This document shows positions 31,627 through 44,069 of a stretch of 64,000 bases of DNA, piece by piece (within the stretch, counting starts at the first letter, position 1; the number at the start of each line of letters is the position of its first letter). Source of the DNA: Chaetomium olivaceum (Eukaryota; Ascomycota; Sordariomycetes; Sordariales; Chaetomiaceae); NCBI GenBank assembly GCA_039881045.1, contig JAYWVB010000009.1:868001-932000 (forward strand), in the 5' to 3' direction. The notes under the pieces were generated by a model. The model had not been told where the DNA came from. It saw nothing but the letters and a program-made list of their open reading frames with translations, and ran no database searches. A program made the position numbers and the translations under genes.

Positions 31627-34600
31627 CTAAGCCCCAGCCACGCCAGCCTCCAATGCCGCCATCTCCAGCAACGACCCGTGGAGCCGCGTCTTCCCTCCCA
31701 CCTCCCTGAACTCCCTCAGGAGGTCCGCCAGTGCCGGGTCCTTCCCAACCCCGCCGATCGTCACGGCACACATCACGATGCGGGCGCACACGGCAAACAC
31801 ATGCTGATCCGACGTCCACCCAAGCGGGCCGTCCTCCTCCTTGCCTGCCGCCAGCCCAATGAGGCACTTGAGCCCGGTCGCGGCCCACGCCCTGAGGCAG
31901 CCAAGCGGCGACTCATCAGTCATAGCATCCGCATCCGCATCATCATCACTGCCGTCACGACTAGGAAGCCTCAACAAGGCCCTTCGCCACCGGGCCGTCT
32001 CCCTGACCTCGTCGATGAAGAGGTTCTGGTCCTCGGCGGCGAACAGCGAGTCGTCAAAGTCGAGCGCCCTGCGGAGTTGATCCTCGGCGGGGACTAGCCG
32101 GGGGAGGACCACTTGGTCACGCGAGCATGGCTGCTGCTGCTGGCCAACCATCCTGCAGACGACGCGCGCCCTGAATTCTTCCTGTGAGTCCTGCGAGTTG
32201 TCACCACCAAATTGCGCCCGCAGCCAGCCGACGAGCTGGTCGGCTGCGGTTGTGGCCACGGTGGGCGTGCCGAGGATGCTGGAGGCGGCAAGCGCGGCGG
32301 CCTCGCGGACTTCGTCGTCGTCGTCGATCAGGCTGTCGTAGAGCGCCGAGAGGACCGGCAGGTGGTGCGCGGTGGTCCAGTCGTGGCTCTTGGTGCTCTT
32401 GGTGCCGCGGAAGAAGGACTTGAGTGCCGATGCCGCTGCGTATCTCGTGTCGAAGGGCTGTTGTCGGGACTGGTTAGCGGGGGGCGAGAAGTGAGTCAGG
32501 GGTCAGGGTTAACGTACATTGTCCACGTCCAGGCATTCGCTGAGCATGTCCCCCCAGCTTGCCAATCGCTGCCCCATATTCCAAACGATCTCCGCGCCGT
32601 GAGACATCAGCGCCGCCATGATTGTCCCACTTATTTCGATGATGGCGCATGATAGGGCAGGGTTGATGTCTCCTTTCTGCAGCTGAAGCCAAAGTCGGTC
32701 GAGTTGCTCCGTGCTCGGCAGCTCTGAAACTGCTCCTCGACTGAGGGTGTCGTCCATCAAAAGGCCGAGATTGGCCAATGCCTGGGTTCGAACTTCTGGC
32801 GCCGAGGCGGCAGTGCATGCTTCCAGATACAGATCGCGCAGGCCTGAACTGATAGTCGAGTCACCCGCCTGGTTCCAGGCTTCGGGGATTGTTTCGAGCA
32901 TCCTGCTCGCTGTGTTGATATCGCTGCTAAGCATCTTCAAGAAATACGCGCGGAGGGTTCCCACATCGCCAGATGCCGCTGCATCATAAACAACCTTTAG
33001 TGAGGCGTGGAGCTTTAATAGAGCGGAAGATGGGCCCGTTCGTGTGGTGATGAATTGAGGAAGGACAACCTTCGCGATCTGTTCGTGGAGGCCGAGAGTT
33101 GCGAGTACGTTTAGGATCTCCAGGTAGGCGGCCTGGAGCTCTTTGCAACGCTTGAAGGTCTGCTGCCGCTGAGCAAGCTGCTCCAAAAGGGTATCAACCG
33201 ACGCCGAATCTGATGCTGCACGTTAGTCTTAATGCTCCGTGTTTAAACCAAACATTCGACCCCTACCTGATTTAAGATCCACCCCCAAGTCGGCTTTGCG
33301 TTCAACTACAAATCTCGCGGTCAAGAGAGCCCCGTGTATCCGGTTAGTGCTGTTTCCTGATTCATCGAGAAGCCGTCCAATTTCTTGAGCCCATTCTTGT
33401 TGCAACAAAAAGGAGCATAGTGTTCTGGCCGCTATCTCTCGGACATGCCAGAGACGGCTACCGAGATACCCTTCAATATGCTTTTGCAGCTCAGAACGGT
33501 GCTCTTCGGGAGGGCCCGCGCGTCGAATAATATCTAGAGCAGGGAACACTGCCTCGGCGGCGCCAGGTTGCGATGCTTGATCGAGTGTTTCGTCTGCGGA
33601 GCGCAAGAAACCGAGGATGACGCCTGGCAATGTCGGATATTTGTTGTAAGAAATACGGACTGAGCGGCCATCCCAGCCTGATTCGATGGAGGCTTTGCTT
33701 TCACCAGTGCCAAGTAGGCAGTCGATGAGGCTTCTCAAGAGAAGCAGGCCGCAGTTGCGAATTGCCCAGCTGTTTTCGATTAGCGGCTACCAAAACGAAA
33801 GTCTGTCTCTGAACTTACACCTCCGACTTCAAGCTGGTTGCTGCAAGGTGAAGGGTTCGAGCCAAGTAACCCTCGGCCTTCTTGCTCAGGAGTGAGCTCC
33901 TGAATATTTCCCGTAGAGAGTTGAGAGCATGAACTTGGGGTAGGTTGGACCCATCAGTTTCGGCCATCGAAACAGCCTTCTTGCCGATCTCTTCAAGGGT
34001 TCCGTAAACCTCGGCAAAGGACGGTGATGCCGCGTTTGCCGTCAGAACCGCTGCGATGAGGGACGGAATTCCGGCCGACCGACGGGTTGTTGATGCTTGT
34101 GTCATAATGCAGCTGATCGCCCCCTAAATCGTGTTAGCACAGGCACAAATATAACAAGAGTTGGTCGTCTCACCTGGTACCATTCACGAAGCAAGTCCTC
34201 TGTCTCGTCAATCTCCGAGTACACATCCTTCAGACGTTGTGTAAGTTGACAGCTCGTCGTGAAAGTGTAAGACACTGTCGAGAAGGCTCCGCGGTGGCGC
34301 AAGTTCGAGAGTTGCTCAAAGGTCAAGTAACCCGTTTCTCTAAATACGTCAAGCGGGGGGTATGGGGCGCCAGGGACGTTCTTCAGCCTGAGTGTTCCTA
34401 CCAAGAGGCGCAAGAGGTTGCTTGAACCGGTTAGCGAGAGCCTTGGTGTTCCAGGGCGAACAGACATACCTAGACTCATGAACCGCCCGGAAACTATAGC
34501 TGAGTAGATCCTTGGTGTCTAATCCCTCAATATCCTCTAGTTCCTCTGGTAAATGGCCCTCTGGAGAATCATCGCAGAGGACATGCTTGACTACAAACCA

Positions 34601-36822
34601 TATCTGCTGCGCGCAGAAAAAGATGCGGCGCTGTTGGTGATGGATGAGCTCGAGCTGGTAGTCCAGGTATGTTCCTTTTGCGAGGACCTGCCAAACATAA
34701 CTGGGACCTGTCAGTGTCTGGTATGAAACGAGACTTAACGGCTCGGTAGCATGCAATTGAAACGGACCTGATTGCTGCAAAGTCCGCATGCACTGGACTT
34801 TCGATGGCCGCGTGACCCAAGTCGGCCTCTGCCTTGGATATTTTAGATTCGACCCGCTCCAGGATTTCCGAAAGGAGAGCAATCTGCAAGTCTGGTTTGC
34901 CCAGCCAAGTGCATAAAAGACCCTGCGAGCGGGCAGCTCCATCACCGTGGTCTGCCCGCCCCGTCCTATCAGCGAGTTTCCCGGCTCGCACGCAGAATTC
35001 TCTAAGAACTCCAAGTAGTCTTTCGGAGCTTGTCGAATTTGATTCCGCTGTGTTCGGGGTAAGCAAACTTAAAATGGTAGTCGCGCCATCCCTGACGTCG
35101 TCGAATGGGTCAAGCAGAAGGTCCAGCAGAAGACGAACCCAAGTGGAATCAGACAATATTAGTTGCGCAATGTCCTCATCGACGCTATCATCAGTGTCCC
35201 CTGCATGTTTCCCGACTTTGAGGAGCAGAAGTGCCGCCCTAATAGCGGTAATGTGCCTCTGGTATGAAGTAGTAGGCAAAAGTTCGTTTTTTAAGAAACC
35301 CATGTACCACTTCAAGAAGGCTTTGTGATGGTCAAGTACCTCTTTTGCCTCGGACGCATTCTTGAGAGTAACCTCGGGACCGAACTTCTTGGGGACAGGG
35401 CGAACCCCACCCCCAGCAGGCTGATGAGCGGAAAAGCTCCTTTGTGCAACGGTAATAATGTTCTTTGCCCTCTTGATGAGGTTCTTGGTATGACCGAGTA
35501 CCTCGTTACGGACCTTGGCATCATAATCCGCGTGGAAGGCTGCAAGATGTTTCTTCAAGAGCCCAAATGCAACCTCAGAGAACGGCTTGGTCGTCGCTTG
35601 AGATGATATGAGCAGTGAAAAGGCGCTGGATCGAACAGACACAGACGGGTGTGCAAGCATTCTGTCCAACAAAGCCCCTTGGAGGACAACTTTCTTCGCT
35701 GTTGGTTGCGAGACGTCATCGCTACCGCCTGTAAGTTCTCATTAGAATAACGACGGCCCAACCAGTCACTCGACTTACTTGGTTCCTCGACCATGCCATG
35801 CTTCTTCCCGAGCTCGAGGGCGGTCAACTGGAGGAGGAGCCCCTGATCGGTCAGGTCACGATCGATGAGACTTAGAGGTTGCCTCTGGTTGAATAGCTCG
35901 AGCAATCTAAGAGACGCATCCCGTTCTGTTTTGAACATTGGGGCAAGCACATAATTCTTAATGTCTTCTAGGATCTCAGGGTTTCGGGTTAAGGCGTCTT
36001 GAAGCCACTGCCGCCAAACCTCGAGAGTGAAGCCGACCGGCTCTGTAGTTGTTTTGTCTGGTGATGTTGTGTTCAAGCCTCGAAATATGTGAACAATACA
36101 TTTCCCAGCCAGAGGGCAGGCGTAAGTAAGTTCCATCCACGAGAAGAGGTAAAAGGTGAAGGACTTCCATAGTGAGAGAGTAGGCAAACCCGCCACTGAC
36201 GAATCAAGCTGCTCGTACTTGGCGGCAATGTCTGTGAGATTCACCACTCGCTTGTTTAGGAAGTGGTCAAGGCACTGTAAGCCCGATTTGGTCAACTGCT
36301 GCGCAGACTTCCGGGCAACGATAGAGACGAGGGTCTCAAGTATGTGGTCCTTCACAGCGCCCCCAGTTTCAGGAGAAGGGTTGGATGATGATGATGCCAC
36401 GAGAACATCCAGCACCAGGCGCAGGGCCCGGTGAGGATCGTGCTCATACCATTCGAGGTAAAAGTGCAACAGCTTTCTCGATAGAGTCTCTGTGAAAGCC
36501 CATTGCCTCAGTGCCTCGTCGCTCGACTTGGCGCATTGTTGGACGAAGCTGCAAAGCTTGACGCAAGTATTGCCATTGCCATGATATTGCCTCGACTGAG
36601 AGGCTTCTTGGAGTAGTTTCTGAAAAATAGCTTCAGCCAACCTGCCACTTATTAGCCAACGGAACCTTCTCTCAAGCGGCCTTGACTGGGGTCATACCGA
36701 GGTTGGGTATCTTCTGCTTGGCTCAACAGCCATTTCGTGATGGTATTTGCATTCTCGAAGACATCGGGATTGAGGCCAGCCAGAGGATCCTCTGTTTTAA
36801 TCGGAGTGTCTTGTTGAACCAT
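31627..36822 (-). CDS. TRM732: TRM732/THADA-family protein (DUF2428), tRNA Nm32 cofactor
   Basis: Nine exons fit in phase and sum to 1,588 codons: 36822-36698, 36641-35779, 35728-34768, 34700-34470, 34420-34174, 34123-33829, 33779-33267, 33215-32518, 32457-31627; introns are 49-67 nt. The DUF2428 core is clear: TTRRSAGIPSLIAAVLTA, PQVHALNSLREIF, VWAIRNCGLLLLRSLID, then SRLWHVREIAARTLCSF and PFDTRYAAASALKSFF near the C-terminus, in an alpha-helical HEAT/ARM-like chain. In yeast Trm732 pairs with the methyltransferase Trm7 to 2'-O-methylate position 32 of tRNA anticodon loops; the human relative is THADA. Length fits the family. It is divergent from TIM23 over a 796-bp shared upstream region. 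No break is seen, in contrast to several other genes here. Confidence 0.9.
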
Positions 36823-37618
36823 CTCGATGCTTGGCGATTCCTCCTTTAAAAGAAGGAGGGACTCAAAGTGTTTGGTGGTTTGAACAGGGGTTGAGAGGTT
36901 CCTGAGTAACACGGCGAAAATGAATGTAAGAAAGAAGGATAACAAATAAACCAGTGGTTGGAAATCAGGGTCTCCGCCAAAATCTTCCAATTGTCACGGT
37001 ATCTAGGTACCTCGTACCTCTCTCTGCCTAATGTGCTGGGGCCGACTTGCACCATATATGGCAGGCAAGAGGGGAGAAAATGTTGTGGGCGTATACGGGT
37101 AAGTATGTACATGTAAATACCGTAATTCTCATGTTGAATTCGCAAGATACTCTCTGCCTCGTATAGCTAGTCAGAATACCTTGCTTGCCGTCGGCTTAAG
37201 TTCATCAACAGTAGCTAGCAGAATTACCATAAACTGCAGTTTGACAAACGGGGAACATGTCAACGAAAATGTTTGGAGCGATGCGGAGGGTTGAGAATGC
37301 TTTGCTTGTTACTTCTGGTGTAGCGATATTCTTGCAATTCAAGGTTCTGTAAAACAATACAAGATAAATGCCAAGAATGGAAGTTGGCCAGTGCAGAAAC
37401 TTCGCGTGGTGGCCGGGCACGGACCAGCTAAATTTTTCTGTCTCTTATCGATCATTCATGGCATGCGCCCTGGTCCGGTCCTCCCACCCGACCGACATCA
37501 CTGACGAGCAACCTACGAACAAGCCGTGACTGGCCCCCATCATCCGGCACCTGCCCCCTTCAATTCAGTTTGCCGTCTTAATATTCAAGTTTAATTTTGC
37601 CCTTCAATTTCCGCCAAG
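36823..37618. promoter_or_regulatory. Divergent promoter region TRM732/TIM23
   Basis: 796 bp without a gene, between two start codons on opposite strands, so it must hold both promoters. A leader-like pyrimidine/CAA-rich stretch precedes the TIM23 ATG. I cannot assign specific binding sites. Confidence 0.6.
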
Positions 37619-38415
37619 ATGTCCATCTGGGATGCCCTCACCGGACGCAAGTCCTCCTCCTCGCATACCTCGTCATCGAGCGCACCCGCCGCGCCGTCCG
37701 CCCCAGAGCACCACACTCCTACCAATACCTTCCAGCCGACGACCACCTTCGACCCTACTACCGCCCAAGGCGTAGAAGCATTCCTTGGCAGCTCCTCCTT
37801 TGCCGACCCCTCACAACTACACCCCCTCGCTGGCCTCAACAAAGATACGCTAGACTACCTCTCCCTCGAAGACTCTGCGCTCTCGGATTTGCCCGGCTCG
37901 CAATCGGCCCTGCCGTCACGCGGCTTCACAGACGATCTCTGCTATGGAACAGGCACAACATACCTCGCCGGTCTCTCGCTAGGAGGCGCATGGGGCTTGC
38001 AGGAGGGGTTGAGGAAGTCGGCCGGCGAGTCACCAAAGCTCCGGTTGAACTCGGTGCTCAACTCGATCACACGGAGAGGGCCGTTTCTGGGCAACTCCGC
38101 GGGCGTGGTTGCTATCTGCTACAACTGCATTAACTCATACATTGGGTATTTGAGGGGGAAGAACGACGCTGCCAACACGATCGTGGCTGGCGCGCTTAGT
38201 GGCATGCTGTTCAAGAGCACACGGGGACTTCGGCCGATGGCGATTTCTGGTGGTATCGTGGCTTCGGTGGCCGGTGCATGGGCGGTAAGCTACCTATCAT
38301 TATTGTGTTGTTTTGCCTTACGGCAGGACTCTTGCTAACATTGGCCCAGATCGTGAGGAGCACTATCTTCCATCACCAGGAGGGTTCCCATGCCCAGGCT
38401 CTTGCAACCCTCTAA
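37619..38415 (+). CDS. TIM23: TIM23, mitochondrial inner-membrane import channel
   Basis: Two exons, 37619-38284 and 38350-38415 (65-nt intron, GTAAGC...CCCAG), give 243 residues, close to fungal Tim23. The N-terminal 90 residues are Ser/Pro/Thr-rich and soluble, facing the intermembrane space. The Tim17/22/23 domain follows, with four hydrophobic segments and the glycine-rich pattern (GTGTTYLAGLSLGGAWGLQEG; RGPFLGNSAGVVAICYNC; GKNDAANTIVAGALSGMLFK; GGIVASVAGAW). It forms the channel of the presequence translocase, importing matrix and inner-membrane precursors with Tim17, Tim50 and Tim44. The last exon encodes only the tail STIFHHQEGSHAQALATL. High confidence. Confidence 0.95.
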
Positions 38416-39422
38416 AGAAGCAACTGGATCTTCAATGAGCTTCAGTGATCTTGCATACGACACAAATCTGTGGCTTGATTTTGCCACCACATTCCATTTT
38501 TTAATCTACAGACAACAGCGCACTTCCACAACGCTGTTTTGTGTGTAAATGTCCCTTTGAGGACTGACGTGTACGAAACTCGGCCAGGGGGTTAAGGGCT
38601 GGTATGCATAGCGCAGGGTATCTCTCCTCCCATGGAAATTGTATATTAGTGGCTTATGGTCATAGAGCGCTCGGTTGAGCGCATAGCGTGCTGTGGACCT
38701 CGATCATTCGAAGGCAGCTTCCAGCATACATCAACCACCTTTTAAGCTATGTACACTAATGGCCCCGTGGGAAGGCGGCCTTTCGGCGTGGGGTGTGGAC
38801 TGTCGGCGTGGAGTGAACCCGAACAACACCGACGTGTGGCACTTTGTTGGGTTGTTTCGTTGTCATGAAGTGGTTCAACTACTTCCTGCGCAACATAGAA
38901 CAGAGATGGTCTGTTAGGGCCCTCGTCTCTCGAAGGACTTCTGTGATGGTCTCCAACCTGACCGTTGCCATTCATTTTTCGACTTTGCCCCCCGAGGGAG
39001 AGACCCGGACCCTTCCTTCGAGCCAGTCATGCACCCGACCACGGTCCTGTTGAAGCCTCGACACAAGTTCATCTTTTGATCCCCGTTATGGCCTTCTCTC
39101 TCGCCTTTATCTTCTCTTCTCGCCTCTCGACATCACGACTTAGTCACTGAAACGCACATATCTAAAGCAACACGCACCTCGGGCTAAGTTCTCTCTCTTG
39201 CACCTTCCATGACCGAGGTATTCCTTAACTACCTATTAATTTTCTACGAGTGCTCTTCCCACAACTCACCAACTCCCATGCTCTACTTACGGCTCCCCCA
39301 TTCTTTATTCACAACTCCTCAATCACCTCTCTACCCACGACTCCTCAACTTTTATCTTCCCCAGTTTCTCCCCCACTTCCGCTTTCGAGTCTCTTCATTC
39401 TTACCACCAAACCACACACACA
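38416..39422. other. Intergenic
   Basis: Holds the TIM23 3' flank and the upstream region of the next gene. The last 250 bp before 39423 are C/T-rich with many ACTCCTCAA-type strings, as in fungal 5' leaders. No gene seen. Confidence 0.5.
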
Positions 39423-40609
39423 ATGGATAGCTCACCCCGAGTCGAGCGCGGCCTCGTTGGATTGACGCCAGAGCAGCTTATACAAGAATTTATTTCACTG
39501 CGCATCGATCGCTGGAGGAGCAAGGAAAAAGAGGTACCCGACGAGGAGCTCGCGGCACAGCTTTTCGCCATGTCCTGGGACTACGATTCCCTCCCACCGG
39601 AGGGACCTGGATGCCTAATGTCGGGTGGCAAGACCGGATACCTCTACGTCCCGTACGACGATAGCAGGGAAGGCCTGCCTCCCGAAATCGAGGCTCGCAT
39701 CAATATGGCGGATCGGTGGCTCGGGAACCCCGCCAATGCGCCAGTGTTGCGCGAGATGGATAAGATCATGAAGAAGCAGGTCGACGACTGCTGCTTTTGG
39801 GAGTTCCTGGAAGGAGGTAATGCTTCGCGCGTCGACTTCCTCGGAAAGGTAACACCCCGTCTCTTCGAAGCGTGCTGAGTGCCAAACGGCCGATAACTAA
39901 TACGGTCCGTTAACAGATCAAGATACTCGCTAGGTACCGCCTCATGGAAGGGGTGCCAGCAATCGACGTGTCTCCCCACAACCCGAATCGCCCCCAGTTT
40001 AGGATGATTATGGTCGATATCACCGAATTTGGCCAGATCAGGATGGAATTGCGAGATTTGGACTGGCATTGCACCGAAGGTAAAGTCGTCGAGGCCCTGG
40101 AGGCCTTTTCGGATCCACAGTTCTGTCACGAGGAGGTTCTGGCGAGGCTCCTGAGGCATCTTGACACCGTCCACCATCCAGAAGAACTCTTGCAAAAGGC
40201 CCAGTGTCTCGTCGAGAAGTTTAAGTCTAAGGGACCCATCAAGGATAAACCAGAGTGGAAATACTTGCTCTGCGACGATAGCGACCTTGCCGCACCTCTG
40301 GAGACCCGGGAATGGACCCTCCTGAAAAGGTCGCCGAATGTCATCAAGATGATGAAACGCGAGAGCAGAGAGGCGAGCAAGTCAGCGGTCATCATCCGGG
40401 TAGGCAGGCATCCCCTTTCCCCAAGAGGTTCCAAGACCGACGGCGAAATCACACGTGTGACTAACCGCTGCGCGTCACAGTCTTCGCTGCTAGAACACTA
40501 CCTACGCTGTCATGAAGTTAACACACTCCAGCAAAGTCAGATAAATTATCTCGAAGAGAACCGCCCGTGTGTCGACGAGGGGTGCGAGGGGTACTTTAAC
40601 GGAGGCTAG
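39423..40609 (+). CDS. Unknown protein, two exons
   Basis: Exons 39423-39848 and 39917-40609 (68-nt intron, GTAACA...AACAG) give about 372 residues. The sequence is charged and soluble with no signal or membrane segment. An acidic N-terminal helical part (LTPEQLIQEFISLRIDRWR; YLYVPYDDSREGLPPEIEA) is followed by a central region (RPQFRMIMVDITEFGQIRME; LDTVHHPEELLQKAQCLVEK). A C-terminal Cys/His cluster (LLEHYLRCHEV ... RPCVDEGCEGYF) might bind a metal. I do not recognise the family. Splice signals and codon use support a real gene. Confidence 0.65.
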
Positions 40610-41889
40610 GTGTCTACCCTCGAGTATGCCTGGAAATATGGGCTATCCGTTCTCAACGGCAAAGACCCGGAACCCCAGCCCTAGTCGCGTCTCTCTGCTT
40701 TATGAAAACGGGCGTTTCGTTCGCCAAAGTGGTCGTGTTGGGGCTCAGGTATTTCGGCAGGGTTTAGGTGATTAAATGATACACCAAAGGCGCCTTGTTT
40801 TCCGAGGGGATCGAGGAGTCGGGCATTTCGGGAGATTGGGTTCTACAGAATTTTTAGCAGAGTCTTCAGCGCTACGAACATTTCGGCTTGGGTTCCGTTT
40901 ATACTCGAGTAGGTAGCATAATCACCTGAATACTTCCCGGATCGATCAGTGGCATGTTTCTCAAACGTATGAGAGAAAGGCCTGACAGTGGGCTTTCTTG
41001 AATAACCTCGAATGGCCTCGGAACACCAGAGTTACGGGTTCATTTAGCATGATCGGCGGATGTCGAACGGGAATCATGCGTCATGGAATTCACTAGTGAA
41101 CAAAACTCGAAATTCATCTGAATGGCGATTCCACGAACTGGATAGGGTGGCCTTGCATCGTGCTTTCCCGGGCCTCAACGGTTTATCTCACTGCGAGGGC
41201 AAGACCTTTTTGAACTTCATTAATCCATCATCGTTCAGGTTCAACCTTGAACAATCTAGTTTTTACTTTCAGTTCACAACGGCACAAGCACGATTACTCC
41301 TCGAAGCACACAACAAGATGTGCCTTCCTTGCTTTTCATTCTCTAACGCCCAGTACGAGCGAGGCAATCGGCAGCCAACCCGCCAGTATCAATACGTTTG
41401 GAACGGACAGACCTGGATTCTCCGTGATACTGTAAGTTCGTCTGGCTGCTTGAAATTTATTGGGTTCTGTTGCGCACATTGGCACCGACCTCGCACTTGG
41501 ATACTTTGGCACTTCCCTTCCGGCACTCAACGGGCACCGGGACACCATTGTTGAACCGAAACTGCTGTCACTGGCAACAACCACCCCCGACAACGTCAAA
41601 AAGCCACAGGCTGCCAAAACACACATTACCGTTTGGGTGAGCCAGTGGAGGCCAGTCTTCCGCTGACTGTTCAAAAGAGAAGTGAGCTTGGGACGAGACA
41701 TCAGACCAGCCCAACCCCCGCTCCTCCCTCTGTTCCTTCCTTTCTATTTTTCAGCGCCGTTCTTCCCACAACACTGGGTTCCCAATTTTCTTCCCACAAA
41801 CCTGATTTGCACTTTCCCCTTCCCTTTCTACACATCACCATCGACCCAAGGCCTTCCATTGCCAGAACTATCGGCACACTTGGGTCACC
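40610..41889. other. Intergenic
   Basis: 1.28 kb without a recognisable gene. A 164-codon frame at 41060 lacks family features and overlaps the likely leader of the next gene. Confidence 0.45.
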
Positions 41890-43151
41890 ATGGTTGGCAA
41901 GAAAGACCTAAGGGAAAATTCCCGATGAGGCGCGTGTCCATCGCCCCGAGGACGATTACAGTCCGCCTCCGTCGCCCGGTCCAAGCCATTTCGGTCGAAA
42001 ATCATCACAGGAAGCCCAGTGCCATCCCACATTTCCTTCGCGTCACAAGCTCGGTCTCATCCAGACCACAGCAACAATCAGCCGACTGTATCGGCTCCGT
42101 CTGCTTCGGCTCCCGCTGCGCCGGCCTCTGCACCTGCTTCGGCACCGGCTGCCACCACCGCAGCACAGGTCTCCGTGAATCGCTTTAGCGCTCTTCATAA
42201 CCAGGCGTCTCAGCCTTATGGCAATTATTGGCGGCCTGTGATCCATGGTCAGGGGGGCTTTGGCGCAGCGTTCGCGCCGATGGTCAACCAGTTCAGCATG
42301 GCAGCCCAGCAACCCCCGGCACCTCCTGCTAACCCTCCGGACGAATTGGGCCCCCCTCCGCCGCCGCCTCCGCCTCCCGCCATCCCGCCCGTCATCAACC
42401 CCCACGGCGTCCACTTCCAGCCCCAGGTGCCCGGTACGGAGTTGGGGCCCATGACCCATCACTATGTGCCTCGCCATGACCCCTACGGTGCGGCGGAGCC
42501 AATCTTCCCAGGCCTCCAAATGCCCACCTACATGGTCAGTGTTTTGGTCGGGCTCTTCGCAGTCTTGGTTCAATACGATGCCGTGGCCTTGCCAACCCCC
42601 CCAATTTCATGTCGCGCGCAATGTGTCTTGTCCGGATCAGGTCGAGAGAACCCTTGCTAACCATTCTCTAGGCCAACGGGACTACGATGCCTATGCAGTC
42701 GCTGCCAATCGGTGTCGCCTCCGCCACGGCGCCGATGAACCCGATCGTGGTGCAACAGCCAGGCTTCAACCCGATGATGGTTCAGAACCACTGTCTCCCG
42801 GGCGGCCCGCCGCTTATGCTTCCGAACCCTCATCAGGTTTACCCGATCACAGGTATTCCTCCTCACATGTCTGCCGTTCCGGCCCAACCGCCTGTCCACG
42901 TCGAGCCCGCAATGGGTGTTGGCTTGACGCCCAACGAGACGATTGCACAGAACATGCGGATTGCACAGAATAACCAAGCGTACGAGCCGCAGGATTTCAA
43001 ACCCGCTGATCCAAACCCGTACCGCATGTACTGGTTCCGCGAGCTGGACGGCCACTGGGCGCTGTTCCACCGCCGCCAGATCGATCGCCTCGACATACGC
43101 TGGTATCGCACCGACGACGGCGTCTTTTACGCTATTCGTCTCTCGGAATGA
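41890..43151 (+). CDS. Proline-rich unknown protein with conserved C-terminal motif
   Basis: The likely start is ATG 41890 in good context (CACCATGG). Coding resumes in other frames: ARVHRPEDDYSPPPSPGPSH follows if one G is removed from the GGG at 41912-41914, then the frame returns near 42000 to SHISFASQARSHPDHSNNQP. The main body is Ala/Pro-rich with a poly-Pro run (about 42350-42400). An intron at 42535-42671 separates the last exon, which ends with NPYRMYWFRELDGHWALFHR, RQIDRLDIRWYRTDDGVFYA and IRLSE. Similar YWxRELDG...T(I/Q)D.L..RWY.TD.G.FYA(V/I)RL tails occur in filamentous-fungal proteins of unknown role. No domain of known function. The 5' frame changes may be sequence errors. Confidence 0.6.
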
Positions 43152-44069
43152 AGGAAGTATCATGGACCACGGCTCTTTTAGTGGGTTGCCCCAATGTTGC
43201 TCTGGCTCGGTCTAAATGTTAATTAACATGGAATTAGTTACGGCAGCAGTTTCCTTTATTCTCATCGAATTTGTTTCTAGGTGGCAACTCTTCGTCTTTT
43301 ACGGCCACCTGCAGGGGTATACGGGTTGGGTTCACACGGGAGGAAGCATCATAACGGAAGGATCTCGTTATTGATGACGACGGCGTAACGGTCTGCATCA
43401 GAAATTCGAGGATGATTCGGCCTGGAGTTGGTGGTTGCCTCGATTTCGAGTCTTGGTCTCCGGTACTTTGGTACATGTGGTTTTAAGGGTAGTGTGATGG
43501 AAATGACTACTTCCAGGAACGCTTGAATATGCTGTTTGTGTTGTTCTATGGCGGAGTCCATGTCAATGACGGTCTTGAGCAGTGGAAGTCGACGGCCGAA
43601 AAGGAAATGTGAGGCTGAAAGACCTCTCACATGCAAGCACAACCCCTGCTGTGCAGCCGGCTTGGCAACCGCCCCTGCTGAACACCGCTTTCCCGATCTC
43701 AGCGGGGCTGCGTTAGCGCAGATCTTTGTGACCATTGGCCCCTGATGATGACGAGCATGCCAAGAGCAGCAGCTTCCCGAATCCGGAATTGAAACGCCGG
43801 TGGCTCGGCAAGCTCGAGTCGGATCGACCCTCATCTCCCCACCCTTCCCGGACATTCCCCGGATAACTGAGACCTCACCTCAACTATGAGTTACACCTCA
43901 ATCAATCTCACTCAACAGTTAATTGAACGAATCTGACTTGGGACGAAGTACTCCATAAGACCTATGCCCATTCAAAACACCTATATATAAACCTCTCCCT
44001 CTGTTCTCCGTCATACGAACTATCCACACAGGAACGAATAGCAAAGCCAAAAAAAAAAAAGAAGAAACG
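43152..44069. promoter_or_regulatory. Upstream region of the dephospho-CoA kinase gene
   Basis: No gene recognised. A TATA-like CTATATATAAACC lies at about 43981-43993, some 80 nt before the ATG, followed by an A-rich leader (44047-44068). Confidence 0.5.

Noticed and set aside
41060..41554. A 164-codon plus-strand frame
   Set aside because: No motif and no similar composition to neighbours; likely leader or intergenic.
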